Virus record (IMG/VR): IMGVR_UViG_3300036766_000934 | Coordinates: 1 to 47,155 of that record | Reading direction: 5' to 3' (one strand) | DNA length: 47,155 nt | From: a virus | Part shown: positions 7,781 through 14,770 of the stretch, one piece after another | Numbering within the stretch: the first letter of the stretch is position 1 | Layout: the number at the start of each line of letters is the position of its first letter | The notes under the pieces: model-generated | What the model was told of the DNA's origin: nothing | What the model saw: the letters and a program-made list of their open reading frames with translations, nothing else | The model's database searches: none | Translations under genes and position numbers: made by a program

Positions 7781-7984
7781 ATGCACGTCGTCCAGCGGGT
7801 GTATCGGACCAAGTCCAAGGGAACGCGTTCGACGACGTACCGCTACGTCGAAGTGAGGGTGTCGATGACCGAACAGACGAAAGCAAGAGTGAAAGCGCGG
7901 GCGAAGCGGGAGGAAAAGACGATGGCGGGACTGGCGCGAAACTACATACAGCGGGGCTTGGCTTTAGTTGACCCCACGTTTTAA
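7781..7984 (+). CDS. Small basic protein, ribbon-helix-helix-like
   Basis: 67 residues from ATG 7781. A beta-like stretch (TYRYVEVRVSMTEQ) is followed by two helices, KARVKARAKREEKTMAGLARNYIQRGL, the order expected of a CopG/Arc-type DNA-binding fold, though the fit is by eye. High Arg/Lys content supports nucleic-acid binding. The next gene overlaps its end. Confidence 0.5.
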   Translation: MHVVQRVYRTKSKGTRSTTYRYVEVRVSMTEQTKARVKARAKREEKTMAGLARNYIQRGLALVDPTF

Positions 7985-8171
7985 CGAGTGCATCCAGCGC
8001 GCTCACGCCAGCGGTTACAAGGTCGGCCCGATGACCGAGCGGCCGGACGGCAAGTGGCGGGTCTACCTGCAGAAGGGATCCGAGAACATGGTTCACGCCG
8101 AGGATGCCGATCTTGAAGTGTCGTTTGAGAAGGCGCTGGCGCTGATCGAGCCGGTCGCGGTGTTCGATTGA
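7968..8171 (+). CDS. Hypothetical protein upstream of the C5 methyltransferase
   Basis: 67 residues if it starts at TTG 7968, 17 bases inside the previous gene; an in-frame ATG at residue 22 is the alternative. Content such as GKWRVYLQKGSENMVH and a helical end VSFEKALALIEPV looks like a folded small protein. Its stop overlaps the methyltransferase TTG as TTGA. No family recognised. Confidence 0.5.
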   Translation: MTPRFNECIQRAHASGYKVGPMTERPDGKWRVYLQKGSENMVHAEDADLEVSFEKALALIEPVAVFD

Positions 8172-9298
8172 ATTGGTACAACGAAAATGGCCCATACGCC
8201 GCCGCCTGGCTTCGCAACCTCATCGTCGCTGGACACATCGCGCCGGGCGACGTTGACGAGCGGAGCATCGTTGACGTGCGATCCGACGATCTCGCCGGAT
8301 ATGTCCAATGCCATTTCTTCGCCGGCATCGGCGGCTGGTCCCACGCCCTTCGTCTCGCCGGATGGCCCGACGACAGACCTGTTTGGACAGGCAGTTGTCC
8401 TTGCCAGCCGTTCTCGACGGCGGGCAAGCAGAAAGGCTTCGCCGACGAACGGCACCTCTGGCCTGAATTCAGGCGACTTATCGCCGAGCGGTTGCCTTCA
8501 GTCGTCTTTGGAGAACAGGTTGCGAGCGCGATTGACTGGCTCCGACTTGTGCGAAGTGATCTGGAAGCCTTGGGCTACGCCGTGGGGGCAATGCCTATCG
8601 AAGCCGCGAGCGCGGGTGCGGACCATCTCAGAGACCGGTTCTGGTTTGTGGCCGACCGCAAGGGCGAACAAGTGGGGACCGCCGGACAGTCACGGCAACG
8701 TGGCGATGTGGGCGACGATCCGGACGAGCGACGGGGAGAAGGGCGGCCCGAACATGGCGTTCGGAGCTGGCGGGACGCCTCTACCTGCACAAGCCGCGCA
8801 ATCCCGGATGGCCGCGACTTGGCCAAGTCCCGGCTCGCAAATCAGCGGGGACACGACGGAGGTCCACGAAGCGAGGCAGTTGCGAGTTGTGGCGAAACAC
8901 GGGCGGCGAATGGGGACGCCTCTGACGGTCCACGCCCAAGTAGCGGCGGCGACATGGCCAACCCCGAAAGCACAACGGCCCGAACAGGAAACGACCTTTT
9001 CGCGCGGCAACCCGACGCTTGGTCTGGCCGCAACATGGGGGACGCCGCGTGTGGGGAACGGCGGGAACGGGAATGCGGATCGGGCGGCGAACGGCCGCTC
9101 ACGGCCAGAGGACCAAGCGCGGATTATCACTGGGTCGCCGGTGCTGACGGAAAGGCGCGGCGCGTTAAACCCGGAATTCGTTTGTTGGCTCATGATGTTC
9201 CCGCCCGAGTGGCTAAGTTGCGCGCCTTTGGCAACGCCATCGTCCCGCAGGTTGCCGCCGAGTTCATCGTCGCCTATCTGGATGGATTGAATGTCTGA
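8168..9298 (+). CDS. C5-cytosine DNA methyltransferase
   Basis: 376 residues from TTG 8168. C5 methyltransferase motifs are clear: motif I HFFAGIGGWSHAL (F51-G56), motif IV GSCPCQPFS with catalytic C79, a GEQV (115-118) in place of the usual ENV, motif VIII-like RDRFWFVA, and motif X-like RAFGNAIVPQVAAEF. It methylates cytosine in host or phage DNA, a usual phage defence against restriction. Residues 160-330, where the target-recognition domain should be, are unusually low in hydrophobics and rich in Arg/Gly/Asp. The same bases also code for a second open frame, 8187-9290. The motifs make this frame certainly real. Confidence 0.9.
   Translation: MNWYNENGPYAAAWLRNLIVAGHIAPGDVDERSIVDVRSDDLAGYVQCHFFAGIGGWSHALRLAGWPDDRPVWTGSCPCQPFSTAGKQKGFADERHLWPEFRRLIAERLPSVVFGEQVASAIDWLRLVRSDLEALGYAVGAMPIEAASAGADHLRDRFWFVADRKGEQVGTAGQSRQRGDVGDDPDERRGEGRPEHGVRSWRDASTCTSRAIPDGRDLAKSRLANQRGHDGGPRSEAVASCGETRAANGDASDGPRPSSGGDMANPESTTARTGNDLFARQPDAWSGRNMGDAACGERRERECGSGGERPLTARGPSADYHWVAGADGKARRVKPGIRLLAHDVPARVAKLRAFGNAIVPQVAAEFIVAYLDGLNV
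8187..9290 (+). CDS. Candidate overprinted protein in the +1 frame of the C5 methyltransferase
   Basis: A 367-residue frame, ATG 8187, uninterrupted across almost the whole methyltransferase gene in another frame of the same strand. It has its own organisation: a Ser/Thr/Arg-rich start, an ordered part with SGCLQSSLENRLRARL and VIWKPWATPWGQCLSK, repeated Trp-Pro elements (LWPTARANKWG, TWPSPG, TWPTPK, TWGTPR) and a C-terminal LNPEFVCWLMMFPPEWLSC. From memory the WPTP repeats and LNP..WLMGYPPEW ending recur in phage and prophage proteins annotated as hypothetical or methylase-associated. No convincing ribosome site precedes the ATG. It could instead be a by-product of GC-rich codon bias. Confidence 0.4.
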   Translation: MAHTPPPGFATSSSLDTSRRATLTSGASLTCDPTISPDMSNAISSPASAAGPTPFVSPDGPTTDLFGQAVVLASRSRRRASRKASPTNGTSGLNSGDLSPSGCLQSSLENRLRARLTGSDLCEVIWKPWATPWGQCLSKPRARVRTISETGSGLWPTARANKWGPPDSHGNVAMWATIRTSDGEKGGPNMAFGAGGTPLPAQAAQSRMAATWPSPGSQISGDTTEVHEARQLRVVAKHGRRMGTPLTVHAQVAAATWPTPKAQRPEQETTFSRGNPTLGLAATWGTPRVGNGGNGNADRAANGRSRPEDQARIITGSPVLTERRGALNPEFVCWLMMFPPEWLSCAPLATPSSRRLPPSSSSPIWMD

Positions 9299-9626
9299 AA
9301 AAGCGCAAAAGTCGCTTCTTCCCGCCGACGCCAAGGCGCGCAAGGGCATCCCGATTTTCACGGGGGTTCTCGACTACTTCCCGCTTGCGATCGCTGAAAT
9401 CGCGAAAGTCTCGGTGGCCGGCAACGACCAGCACAATTCCGGACAGCCGCTTCATTGGGCGCGCGAGAAGTCGACCGATCACGTCGACACCGTAGGCCGT
9501 CATTTGATGGAGCGCGGCGGCTTCGATGTGGACGGACAGCGGCATAGCGCCAAGGCCGCGTGGCGCGTCCTGGCTCTTCTGCAGACCGAACTCGAGGATG
9601 CGGCGAAGGAACGGAGTTCCAAATGA
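9291..9626 (+). CDS. DUF5664-like protein (dATP/dGTP diphosphohydrolase N-terminal type)
   Basis: 111 residues; ATG 9291 overlaps the methyltransferase stop. Features of the family are GIPIFTGVLDYFPLAIAEIAKVS, NSGQPLHWAREKSTDH and DTVGRHLMERG near the middle, followed by SAKAAWRVLALLQTELE. I recall these as DUF5664, listed as the N-terminal domain of dATP/dGTP diphosphohydrolases, MazG-like helical enzymes that trim purine nucleotide pools. Here the domain stands alone, next to a DUF4406 protein, so a role in nucleotide-pool management is plausible; catalytic activity cannot be judged from sequence. Confidence 0.7.
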   Translation: MSEKAQKSLLPADAKARKGIPIFTGVLDYFPLAIAEIAKVSVAGNDQHNSGQPLHWAREKSTDHVDTVGRHLMERGGFDVDGQRHSAKAAWRVLALLQTELEDAAKERSSK

Positions 9627-10030
9627 AAATCTACCTCGCCGGCCCCATGCGGGGCATCCCCGAATTCAACTTCCCCGCCTTCCACGAAGTCGCGGCGCTG
9701 CTGCGTCGGGGTGGACACGATGTTTTCAGCCCGGCGGAGCGCGACATCATCCGCCACAGTGGCGTCGACATCTCCAAGGGCAACGTCACCGGCAACGAAG
9801 CGGAGGCGTCTGACAAACACGGCTTCAACATTCGCGAAGCTTTTGCCGAGGACGCCGAGTTCATATGTCGGCACGCCGAAGTCATCGCTCTGTTACCTGG
9901 TTGGGAGACCAGCAGGGGCGCCAAAGCCGAGCTCGCGCTTTCCCAGGCGCTCGGGCATGAGGTGTGGCTGCTCACCATAACCCTCTACGGGTGGGTCGTT
10001 CATCCGCCGGACTTCGTGGGGTCGGCGTGA
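9623..10030 (+). CDS. DUF4406 / nucleoside 2-deoxyribosyltransferase-like protein
   Basis: 135 residues from ATG 9623, overlapping the previous stop as ATGA. It begins MKIYLAGPMRGIPEFNFPAF, the standard opening of DUF4406 and related nucleoside deoxyribosyltransferase-like Rossmann proteins, and contains DAEFICRHAEVIALLPGWE followed by SRGAKAELALSQALG, matching the 'SRGA.AE...A...G' signature that carries the catalytic Glu in the family. It could act on deoxynucleoside monophosphates. An upstream extension to 9560 lies in the previous gene and is rejected. Confidence 0.75.
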   Translation: MKIYLAGPMRGIPEFNFPAFHEVAALLRRGGHDVFSPAERDIIRHSGVDISKGNVTGNEAEASDKHGFNIREAFAEDAEFICRHAEVIALLPGWETSRGAKAELALSQALGHEVWLLTITLYGWVVHPPDFVGSA

Positions 10031-11349
10031 GCATAGAGATTCTGCAAGGAGACTGTCGCGAGGTTCTGGCGGGGATGCCGGCGGACAGCGTCGATGCTGT
10101 CGTGACCGATCCGCCGTATCACCTGCTTTCTACGGTCAAGCGATTTGCCGCGACCGCGATGGACGACGATACGCAAACCAGTCAACGCGGACGCGACGGC
10201 GCGGATGGATATGCGCGCCTGTCTCGCGGCTTCATGGGGAAGATGTGGGACGGCGGCGATGTGGCGTTTCGGCCCGAGACGTGGGCTGTGGTTATGCGTG
10301 TGCTCAAGCCGGGCGGCCACATACTCGCGTTCGGGGCGCCGAAAAACGTTCATCGGCTGACGTGCGCGATCGAGGACGCCGGCTTCGAAATCCGCAATTG
10401 CGTGATGTGGCTGTTCGGGAGCGGATTTCCGAAATCGCATAACGTCGCCAACTCTATCGACAAGAAATTGGGACAACCGGATCGCGGGCACCGCATCGCG
10501 ACTGCCAGTCGTTACCATCCTGACGGTACTCTTGAGCCGAATGGCGAGGCGTTTCCCGCATACGAGGCCCGGACAGATGCAGGCAAGCCTTGGGGGGGTT
10601 GGGGCACCGCCCTCAAGCCCGCCTATGAGCCGATCATCCTCGCCCGCAAGCCGTTGATCGGAACCGTCGCAGAGAACGTTCTGGCGCATGGCACCGGGGC
10701 GCTGAATATTGACGGGTGCCGAGTTGCGACAAACGGGCCTTCTCCGACGGCGGCGCGTCGCGCCAGCGCGCGTCAGAACGATTGGGACGCGACGGCAAAT
10801 GGGATGAAGGCGGCGGAGTCCGACGCGAAGGGTCGCATCCAACGCAGAGGCAATCCCGAGACGTTCAAGCAAGAGCGACCCTCGGAACAACTCGGCCGCT
10901 GGCCCGCCAACGTGCTTCACGACGGCAGCGAGGAAGTGCTGGCGGCGTTTCCTGACGCGCCCGGTCAGCAGCGTAAGGTCGGTCCCGAGCATGGCGACAA
11001 GGATAGCGTTAATACATACGGCGACTACGGCCCGCGGCAAGCTTTTGAACCAAGAAACGATTCCGGTTCCGCCGCTCGCTTTTTCTACTGCGCTAAAGCT
11101 GGCAAGAAAGATCGCAACGGGTCCAAACACCCGACCGTCAAGCCGATCGCGCTGATGCGCTACCTTTGCCGCCTCGTCACGCCGCCGGGCGGCACGATCC
11201 TCGACCCGTTCGCCGGCACCGGGACGACCGGTCAGGCCGCGCTCGAGGAAGGCTTCAACGCCGTCCTGATCGAGAAAGAGGATGAGTACGTCGCGGACAT
11301 TCGTCGGCGCTTCAACACAGAGGCGCCGGCTCTGGCGAGGTTCGATTGA
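10027..11349 (+). CDS. Amino (N4/N6) DNA methyltransferase, DPPY type
   Basis: 440 residues from GTG 10027 (GTGA overlap with the previous stop). The catalytic motif DPPY lies at 28-31 and the SAM-binding DPFAGTGTTG at about 393-402; catalytic-before-SAM order is that of beta-group amino-methyltransferases. The middle carries GGHILAFGAPKNVHRL and KPAYEPIILARKPL, typical of phage and prophage enzymes of this type. Residues 230-330 form a charged insertion that probably contains target recognition. The product is N6-methyladenine or N4-methylcytosine; the sequence alone does not decide. The 3' end overlaps the Dam remnant. Confidence 0.88.
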   Translation: MSIEILQGDCREVLAGMPADSVDAVVTDPPYHLLSTVKRFAATAMDDDTQTSQRGRDGADGYARLSRGFMGKMWDGGDVAFRPETWAVVMRVLKPGGHILAFGAPKNVHRLTCAIEDAGFEIRNCVMWLFGSGFPKSHNVANSIDKKLGQPDRGHRIATASRYHPDGTLEPNGEAFPAYEARTDAGKPWGGWGTALKPAYEPIILARKPLIGTVAENVLAHGTGALNIDGCRVATNGPSPTAARRASARQNDWDATANGMKAAESDAKGRIQRRGNPETFKQERPSEQLGRWPANVLHDGSEEVLAAFPDAPGQQRKVGPEHGDKDSVNTYGDYGPRQAFEPRNDSGSAARFFYCAKAGKKDRNGSKHPTVKPIALMRYLCRLVTPPGGTILDPFAGTGTTGQAALEEGFNAVLIEKEDEYVADIRRRFNTEAPALARFD

Positions 11350-11483
11350 TCACCCTTGCCCCGAAAGACAACAAGTTTCACGTCGGCAATGGCGATGACG
11401 GAAAGCATTATTGGTTGACGCCGCCGGACCTGTACGCCGATCTTGACGCAGAGTTTCACTTCGTTTTGGAGCCTCCAAAGTGA
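11346..11483 (+). pseudogene. N-terminal remnant of a phage Dam-type adenine methyltransferase
   Basis: 45 codons from TTG 11346, ending at TGA 11481-11483 and overlapping the polymerase GTG. The peptide contains HYWLTPPDLYADLDAEFHF, which is the characteristic N-terminal motif of phage Dam proteins (PF05869 type), where TPP and the following 'ALDAEF.FDLDPCP' lead into the SAM-binding core. The rest of that protein is absent: the frame stops shortly after FHFVLEPPK. It is therefore probably a decayed gene start, or a short peptide still translated for coupling to the polymerase. A different methyltransferase lies after the polymerase. Confidence 0.55.
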
Positions 11484-13483
11484 CCACCCTCATGATCGAC
11501 TTCGAATCCCGCTCTACCGTCGACCTCAGCAAGACCGGCGTCTATCCCTACGCGGAGAATCCAGACACCGATGTCTGGTGCGCCGCGTGGGCGATCGACA
11601 ACGAAGCGGTCCAGCTCTGGATCCCCGGCGAGCCATGCCCGTCACGCCTTGTTGAACATGTCGCCGAGTGTGGCTTGCTCGCCGCCTGGAACGCTAATTT
11701 CGAAATCGCCCTGTGGAAGCACATCCTGCACCCGCGCTACGGCTGGCCGTTGCCGGACCTCTCTCAGTGGCGTTGTAGCATGGTCATGGCTTACGCTATG
11801 TCCCTCCCCGGTGCGCTTGAGAACGCCGCCGGCGCAGTCGGCCTCGACATCGGCAAGGATATGACCGGCCGTCGGCTGATGCTCGCGATGAGCCAGCCTC
11901 GGCGCCCGCGCAAGGACGAGCCGGATGGCCTTTACTGGTGGGATGACGAGGACCGAAGGTCACGGCTCTACGCCTACTGCAAGAACGACGTGGAAGTGGA
12001 GCGCGCCATCCGGTCCCAGCTGGTGGCGTTGCGGTCGTCCGAGCAAGCGCTTTGGCATCTCGACCAGAAGATCAATGGCCGTGGCGTCTACGTCGACAAG
12101 GTTCTCTGCCAGCGGGCCAAGGCGGTCGTGGCGCACGTCACCAAGCGGCTCAACGCCGATATGGCACGCGTCACCGATTACGCCGTCACCGCCTGCAGCA
12201 ACATCAACAACCTGAAAACGTTCGTGCGCTCCAAGGGCGTTGACACGGAAGCCTTGGACAAGGAGGCTCTTGCCGAACTGCTGAAGGGTCCGTTGCCGAC
12301 CGGCGTTCGTGAGGCGTTGGAACTTCGCCAGGAGGCCGGCAAAGCGTCGGTCGCCAAGATCGAAGCTTTACTTAACGGCACGTCGGCCGACGGCCGCGCC
12401 CGCGGGCTATTGCAGTTCCACGCCGCTAACACTGGTAGATGGGCCGGGCGTCGCTTTCAGCCGCAGAACATTCGTCGGCCGAGCGAAGAGACCGATGTCG
12501 ACGCGGCAATCGAGATCATTCTGTCGCAGCCGCCGGCGGAGGCGGCGGTGCTGCTGGAATGTCTCTATGGACCGCCGCTGACGATCGTGAGTGACTGTCT
12601 GCGAGGGATGATTAAGGCGTCGCCGGGGAGAAAGCTGGTGTCGGCCGACTTCTCCAATATCGAGGGGCGAGTACTGGCGTGGCTGGCCGGCGAGCGCGGC
12701 AAGCTCGACGCCTTCGAGGCGTACGACCGCGGCGAAGGACCGGACCTCTACAAGGTCATGGCCGGGTCGATCCTCAATAAGCAGCCGAACGACATCACCA
12801 AAGACGAGCGCCAGGCATACGGAAAGGTGCCGGAACTAGCGTGCGGGTATCAAGGCGGCGTCGGCGCCTTTCAGACTATGGCGCACACCTATGGAGTTAA
12901 GATCGAGGATGTGCGGGCCGAGCTGATCGTTCAGCGCTGGCGAGCAGCCAACCCGAACATCAAGCAATACTGGCGCGACCTTGAGGACGCTTGTTTCGGA
13001 GCCGTAACGAATCCCGGTTCGCTGCAAATCGTCCGTAACGTCAAGTTCAAGGTCGTCGGCTCCTTCCTGTGGATGCAACTGCCATCCGGTCGCGCCATCT
13101 GCTTCCCATACCCGGCGATCGTCTGGAAGGAGATGCCGTGGCTCAACGAAGATACCGGCATGCCAGCGCGACGCCAGGTGGTGTCGTTCAAGGGCGTTAA
13201 TTCGTACAGCCGCAAATGGGAGACACAATATCTCTACGGCGGGAAAGAAGCTGACTATGCCACGCAGGGCACTGCGCGCGATCTTCTGGCGGCGGCAATA
13301 GTGCGTGTCGAGGCGCACGGCTACCCTGTAATTCTTACGATTCACGATGACGCTTTGGCCGAGCCTAAGAAGGACTTCGGCAGCGCCGAGCAGTTCGAAG
13401 AACTCATGATTGAACTGCCGCCGTGGGCTGCCGGCCTGCCGGTGGCGGCCGAGGCGTGGGAAGGTGAGAGATACAGGAAATGA
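11480..13483 (+). CDS. polA: Family A DNA polymerase with 3'-5' exonuclease domain
   Basis: 667 residues from GTG 11480. The exonuclease domain shows Exo I MIDFES (D7, E9), Exo II-like WNANFEIALWK (N73, E75) and Exo III YCKNDVEVE (Y166, D170). The polymerase domain shows motif A VSADFSNIEGR (D390), motif B RQAYGKVPELACGYQGG (R444, K449, Y457) and motif C LTIHDDALAE (H622, D623, D624). Motif C has HDD where HDE is usual. No 5' nuclease domain is present. This is the replicative polymerase of DUF2800/DUF2815-type modules, presumably primed by the Prim-Pol protein. Confidence 0.93.
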   Translation: MTTLMIDFESRSTVDLSKTGVYPYAENPDTDVWCAAWAIDNEAVQLWIPGEPCPSRLVEHVAECGLLAAWNANFEIALWKHILHPRYGWPLPDLSQWRCSMVMAYAMSLPGALENAAGAVGLDIGKDMTGRRLMLAMSQPRRPRKDEPDGLYWWDDEDRRSRLYAYCKNDVEVERAIRSQLVALRSSEQALWHLDQKINGRGVYVDKVLCQRAKAVVAHVTKRLNADMARVTDYAVTACSNINNLKTFVRSKGVDTEALDKEALAELLKGPLPTGVREALELRQEAGKASVAKIEALLNGTSADGRARGLLQFHAANTGRWAGRRFQPQNIRRPSEETDVDAAIEIILSQPPAEAAVLLECLYGPPLTIVSDCLRGMIKASPGRKLVSADFSNIEGRVLAWLAGERGKLDAFEAYDRGEGPDLYKVMAGSILNKQPNDITKDERQAYGKVPELACGYQGGVGAFQTMAHTYGVKIEDVRAELIVQRWRAANPNIKQYWRDLEDACFGAVTNPGSLQIVRNVKFKVVGSFLWMQLPSGRAICFPYPAIVWKEMPWLNEDTGMPARRQVVSFKGVNSYSRKWETQYLYGGKEADYATQGTARDLLAAAIVRVEAHGYPVILTIHDDALAEPKKDFGSAEQFEELMIELPPWAAGLPVAAEAWEGERYRK

Positions 13484-14007
13484 GCCTCCGTTTCGCGCGT
13501 GTTTGGGCCATGCCGTCCTCGGAAACATTTAGCGTCAAGCCCATCCGTGAGCTTATCGAACGCTACATTTTTGAAGGCGAGTGGGTTGATCCATTTTGTC
13601 GGGACAGCATCTTCAAATCGCGCTGTCGTTACACAAACGATCTCAATCCGAAGTTTGCTGGCACCCACAACATTGACGCACTGGATTTTCTGAAATCTTT
13701 TGCGACGGAGAGTATCGACGGCATTTTGTTCGATCCGCCCTTCTCGCCCCGCCAGGTCAAGGAAGCCTATCAAGGCTTTGGTCCTGCCGACACTACGCGG
13801 CGGTTTTATAGCGATCGTAAATATGAAGCGGCGCGCATTCTGAAGCCTAATGGCGTCGCCATTGTGTGCGCGTGGAACTCGCTTGGTCTCGGTATCAAGA
13901 ACGGAATGCGGATGGAAGAAATTCTGCTCGTCAATCACGGCGATCAGAACGATACGATAGTCACCGTCGGAAGAAAGCAATCAATCTCTCAAGCGATGGC
14001 GGCGTGA
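13480..14007 (+). CDS. DPPF-type DNA adenine methyltransferase
   Basis: 175 residues; ATG 13480 overlaps the polymerase stop as ATGA. EWVDPFCRDS (D37) resembles a SAM-binding motif I, and ILFDPPFSPRQVKEAYQGFG carries the catalytic DPPF at 85-88. The wording DPP(Y/F)SPRQ..E.Y is one I associate with small phage adenine methyltransferase-like proteins found beside family A polymerases. The C-terminal part (GVAIVCAWNSLGLGIKNG) completes the fold. It is short for a methyltransferase and has little room for target recognition. Confidence 0.8.
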   Translation: MSLRFARVWAMPSSETFSVKPIRELIERYIFEGEWVDPFCRDSIFKSRCRYTNDLNPKFAGTHNIDALDFLKSFATESIDGILFDPPFSPRQVKEAYQGFGPADTTRRFYSDRKYEAARILKPNGVAIVCAWNSLGLGIKNGMRMEEILLVNHGDQNDTIVTVGRKQSISQAMAA

Positions 14008-14285
14008 CCTCCCTCTTCGACCTAACCAGCAAACTCCGCGCCGCGGGCCTCTACGAAGCCGCGGACGGCCTGCAGCACGCGGTCTACGCACTCGATCCGA
14101 ACGGCGATTTCGTTGGCTCGTTAACGCATCTTAACGCCGTTCTCGCGGTCTGCCAGCGGGTCTACAGGGACACCCTGGATGCCCCCCTGGTGTCTCCAGC
14201 GGTGGTGCCAGCCATCCGGCCGCCGGAACCTGTTAGACTGCACCACCGGGTGCCGGGACAGCCCGAGCCGCCGGAGGCAGCGTGA
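14004..14285 (+). CDS. Hypothetical protein, helical with a proline-rich tail
   Basis: 93 residues from GTG 14004 (GTGA overlap). The first 65 residues are helical with leucine/alanine periodicity (SLFDLTSKLRAAGLYEAADGLQ), the tail after residue 65 is Pro/Val-rich and likely disordered. No family recognised. Its stop overlaps the following GTG, so it belongs to the same operon. Confidence 0.55.
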   Translation: MTSLFDLTSKLRAAGLYEAADGLQHAVYALDPNGDFVGSLTHLNAVLAVCQRVYRDTLDAPLVSPAVVPAIRPPEPVRLHHRVPGQPEPPEAA

Positions 14286-14497
14286 AGCGTCGCAGCGAAT
14301 GGTGGGATGAGGATGCGCAGCCGGACCTCACCACCGGCGCATACGCGACCGGGTTCGAGCACGCACCGGTGTCTGACGAAGACCTGCCCGAAAAACGGCC
14401 CATTGGGTTTGTGGACTGTGGGGCGTTACGCGCCATTGGTTGTCTGAAAAGTCAGACAAAACGTAAGCACAAGTCGCGGAAACGCAAGACTTCGTAG
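14282..14497 (+). CDS. Last small gene of the rightward early operon
   Basis: 71 residues from GTG 14282. The N-terminal two thirds are acidic (RRSEWWDEDAQPDLTTGAYATG, EHAPVSDEDLPEKR), the C-terminus is highly basic (KRKHKSRKRKTS). An 8-base palindrome lies within its last codons, and the attachment site begins 16 bases after its stop. Unknown function; position could suggest it was truncated or extended by the attachment region. Confidence 0.45.
   Translation: MKRRSEWWDEDAQPDLTTGAYATGFEHAPVSDEDLPEKRPIGFVDCGALRAIGCLKSQTKRKHKSRKRKTS
14440..14459. promoter_or_regulatory. Perfect palindrome built from the TGTCTGA half-site
   Basis: TTGTCTGA-AAAG-TCAGACAA, eight-base arms around a four-base centre, inside the end of the preceding gene. 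Each arm contains the first half (GTCTGA) of the dispersed motif, so it may be a symmetric binding site for the same protein, or a transcription-terminating hairpin for the early operon (A/T-rich sequence follows). Confidence 0.45.
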
Positions 14498-14514
14498 TTC
14501 ACACTCTCAGACAC
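14498..14514 (-). promoter_or_regulatory. Exact copy of GTCTRA-N3-TGTG, left of attP
   Basis: On the minus strand, GTGTCTGAGAGTGTGAA. It touches the left end of the attachment core and points leftwards, opposite to the copy at 14600-14616 on the other side. Confidence 0.5.
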
Positions 14515-14564
14515 ACCGCCCTTTCACGGCGGGAACAGGGGTTCGATTCCCCTTGGGCGCGCCA
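14513..14564 (+). other. attP core: 3' two-thirds of a tRNA-Glu(TTC) gene
   Basis: The sequence is the tRNA-Glu anticodon arm through CCA: stem CCGCC (14516-14520), loop CTTTCAC with anticodon TTC (14523-14525), GGCGG; T arm AGGGG-TTCGATT-CCCCT (14537-14553); acceptor strand TGGGCGC, discriminator G and CCA ending at 14564. The 5' part (acceptor 5' strand and D arm) is missing: upstream bases are unrelated. A partial tRNA with phage genes on both sides, next to an integrase, is what an attP identical to the host tRNA 3' end looks like; integration would restore the host gene. Confidence 0.85.
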
Positions 14565-14599
14565 GCGTAACTCCCGACGTTTTATAGCGGATTTTGGCT

Positions 14600-14616
14600 T
14601 GTCTGAGGGTGTGCGA
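14600..14616 (+). promoter_or_regulatory. Exact copy of GTCTRA-N3-TGTGC, right of attP
   Basis: TGTCTGAGGGTGTGCGA on the plus strand, 36 bases after the CCA of the attachment core, pointing towards the integrase 3' end. With the copy at 14498-14514 it brackets attP. Confidence 0.5.
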
Positions 14617-14636
14617 CCCGAACGAATCAGGACTTT

Positions 14637-14657
14637 GGTGCGCTATATGGTGCGCTA
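14637..14657 (+). repeat. Direct repeat GGTGCGCTA, possible integrase arm site
   Basis: GGTGCGCTA occurs at 14637-14645 and 14649-14657 with a 12-base period, between attP and the integrase stop. Closely spaced short direct repeats beside a core are typical of integrase arm-type binding sites; this is inferred from position only. The rest of 14565-14770 holds no gene I can support. Confidence 0.35.
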
Positions 14658-14770
14658 CGATGTTCCGAAAACGTACCAAACAAGCATAACGAGCAGGGTG
14701 CCGAGAACCACCCACCGCGTTGCTGTCCACAGAACTGCAACAAAAAGCAGCAGGAGATTTCCGAGAAATG

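Noticed and set aside
9264-9361. A GTCTGA match near 9293
   Set aside because: It is coding sequence at a gene start and lacks TGTG at the required distance.
10000-11130. A 376-residue minus-strand frame opposite the DPPY methyltransferase
   Set aside because: Arg-rich composition typical of antisense frames; no domain.
14513-14564. A functional tRNA-Glu gene
   Set aside because: The acceptor 5' strand and D arm are absent upstream, so the tRNA cannot fold; the piece is an attachment core.
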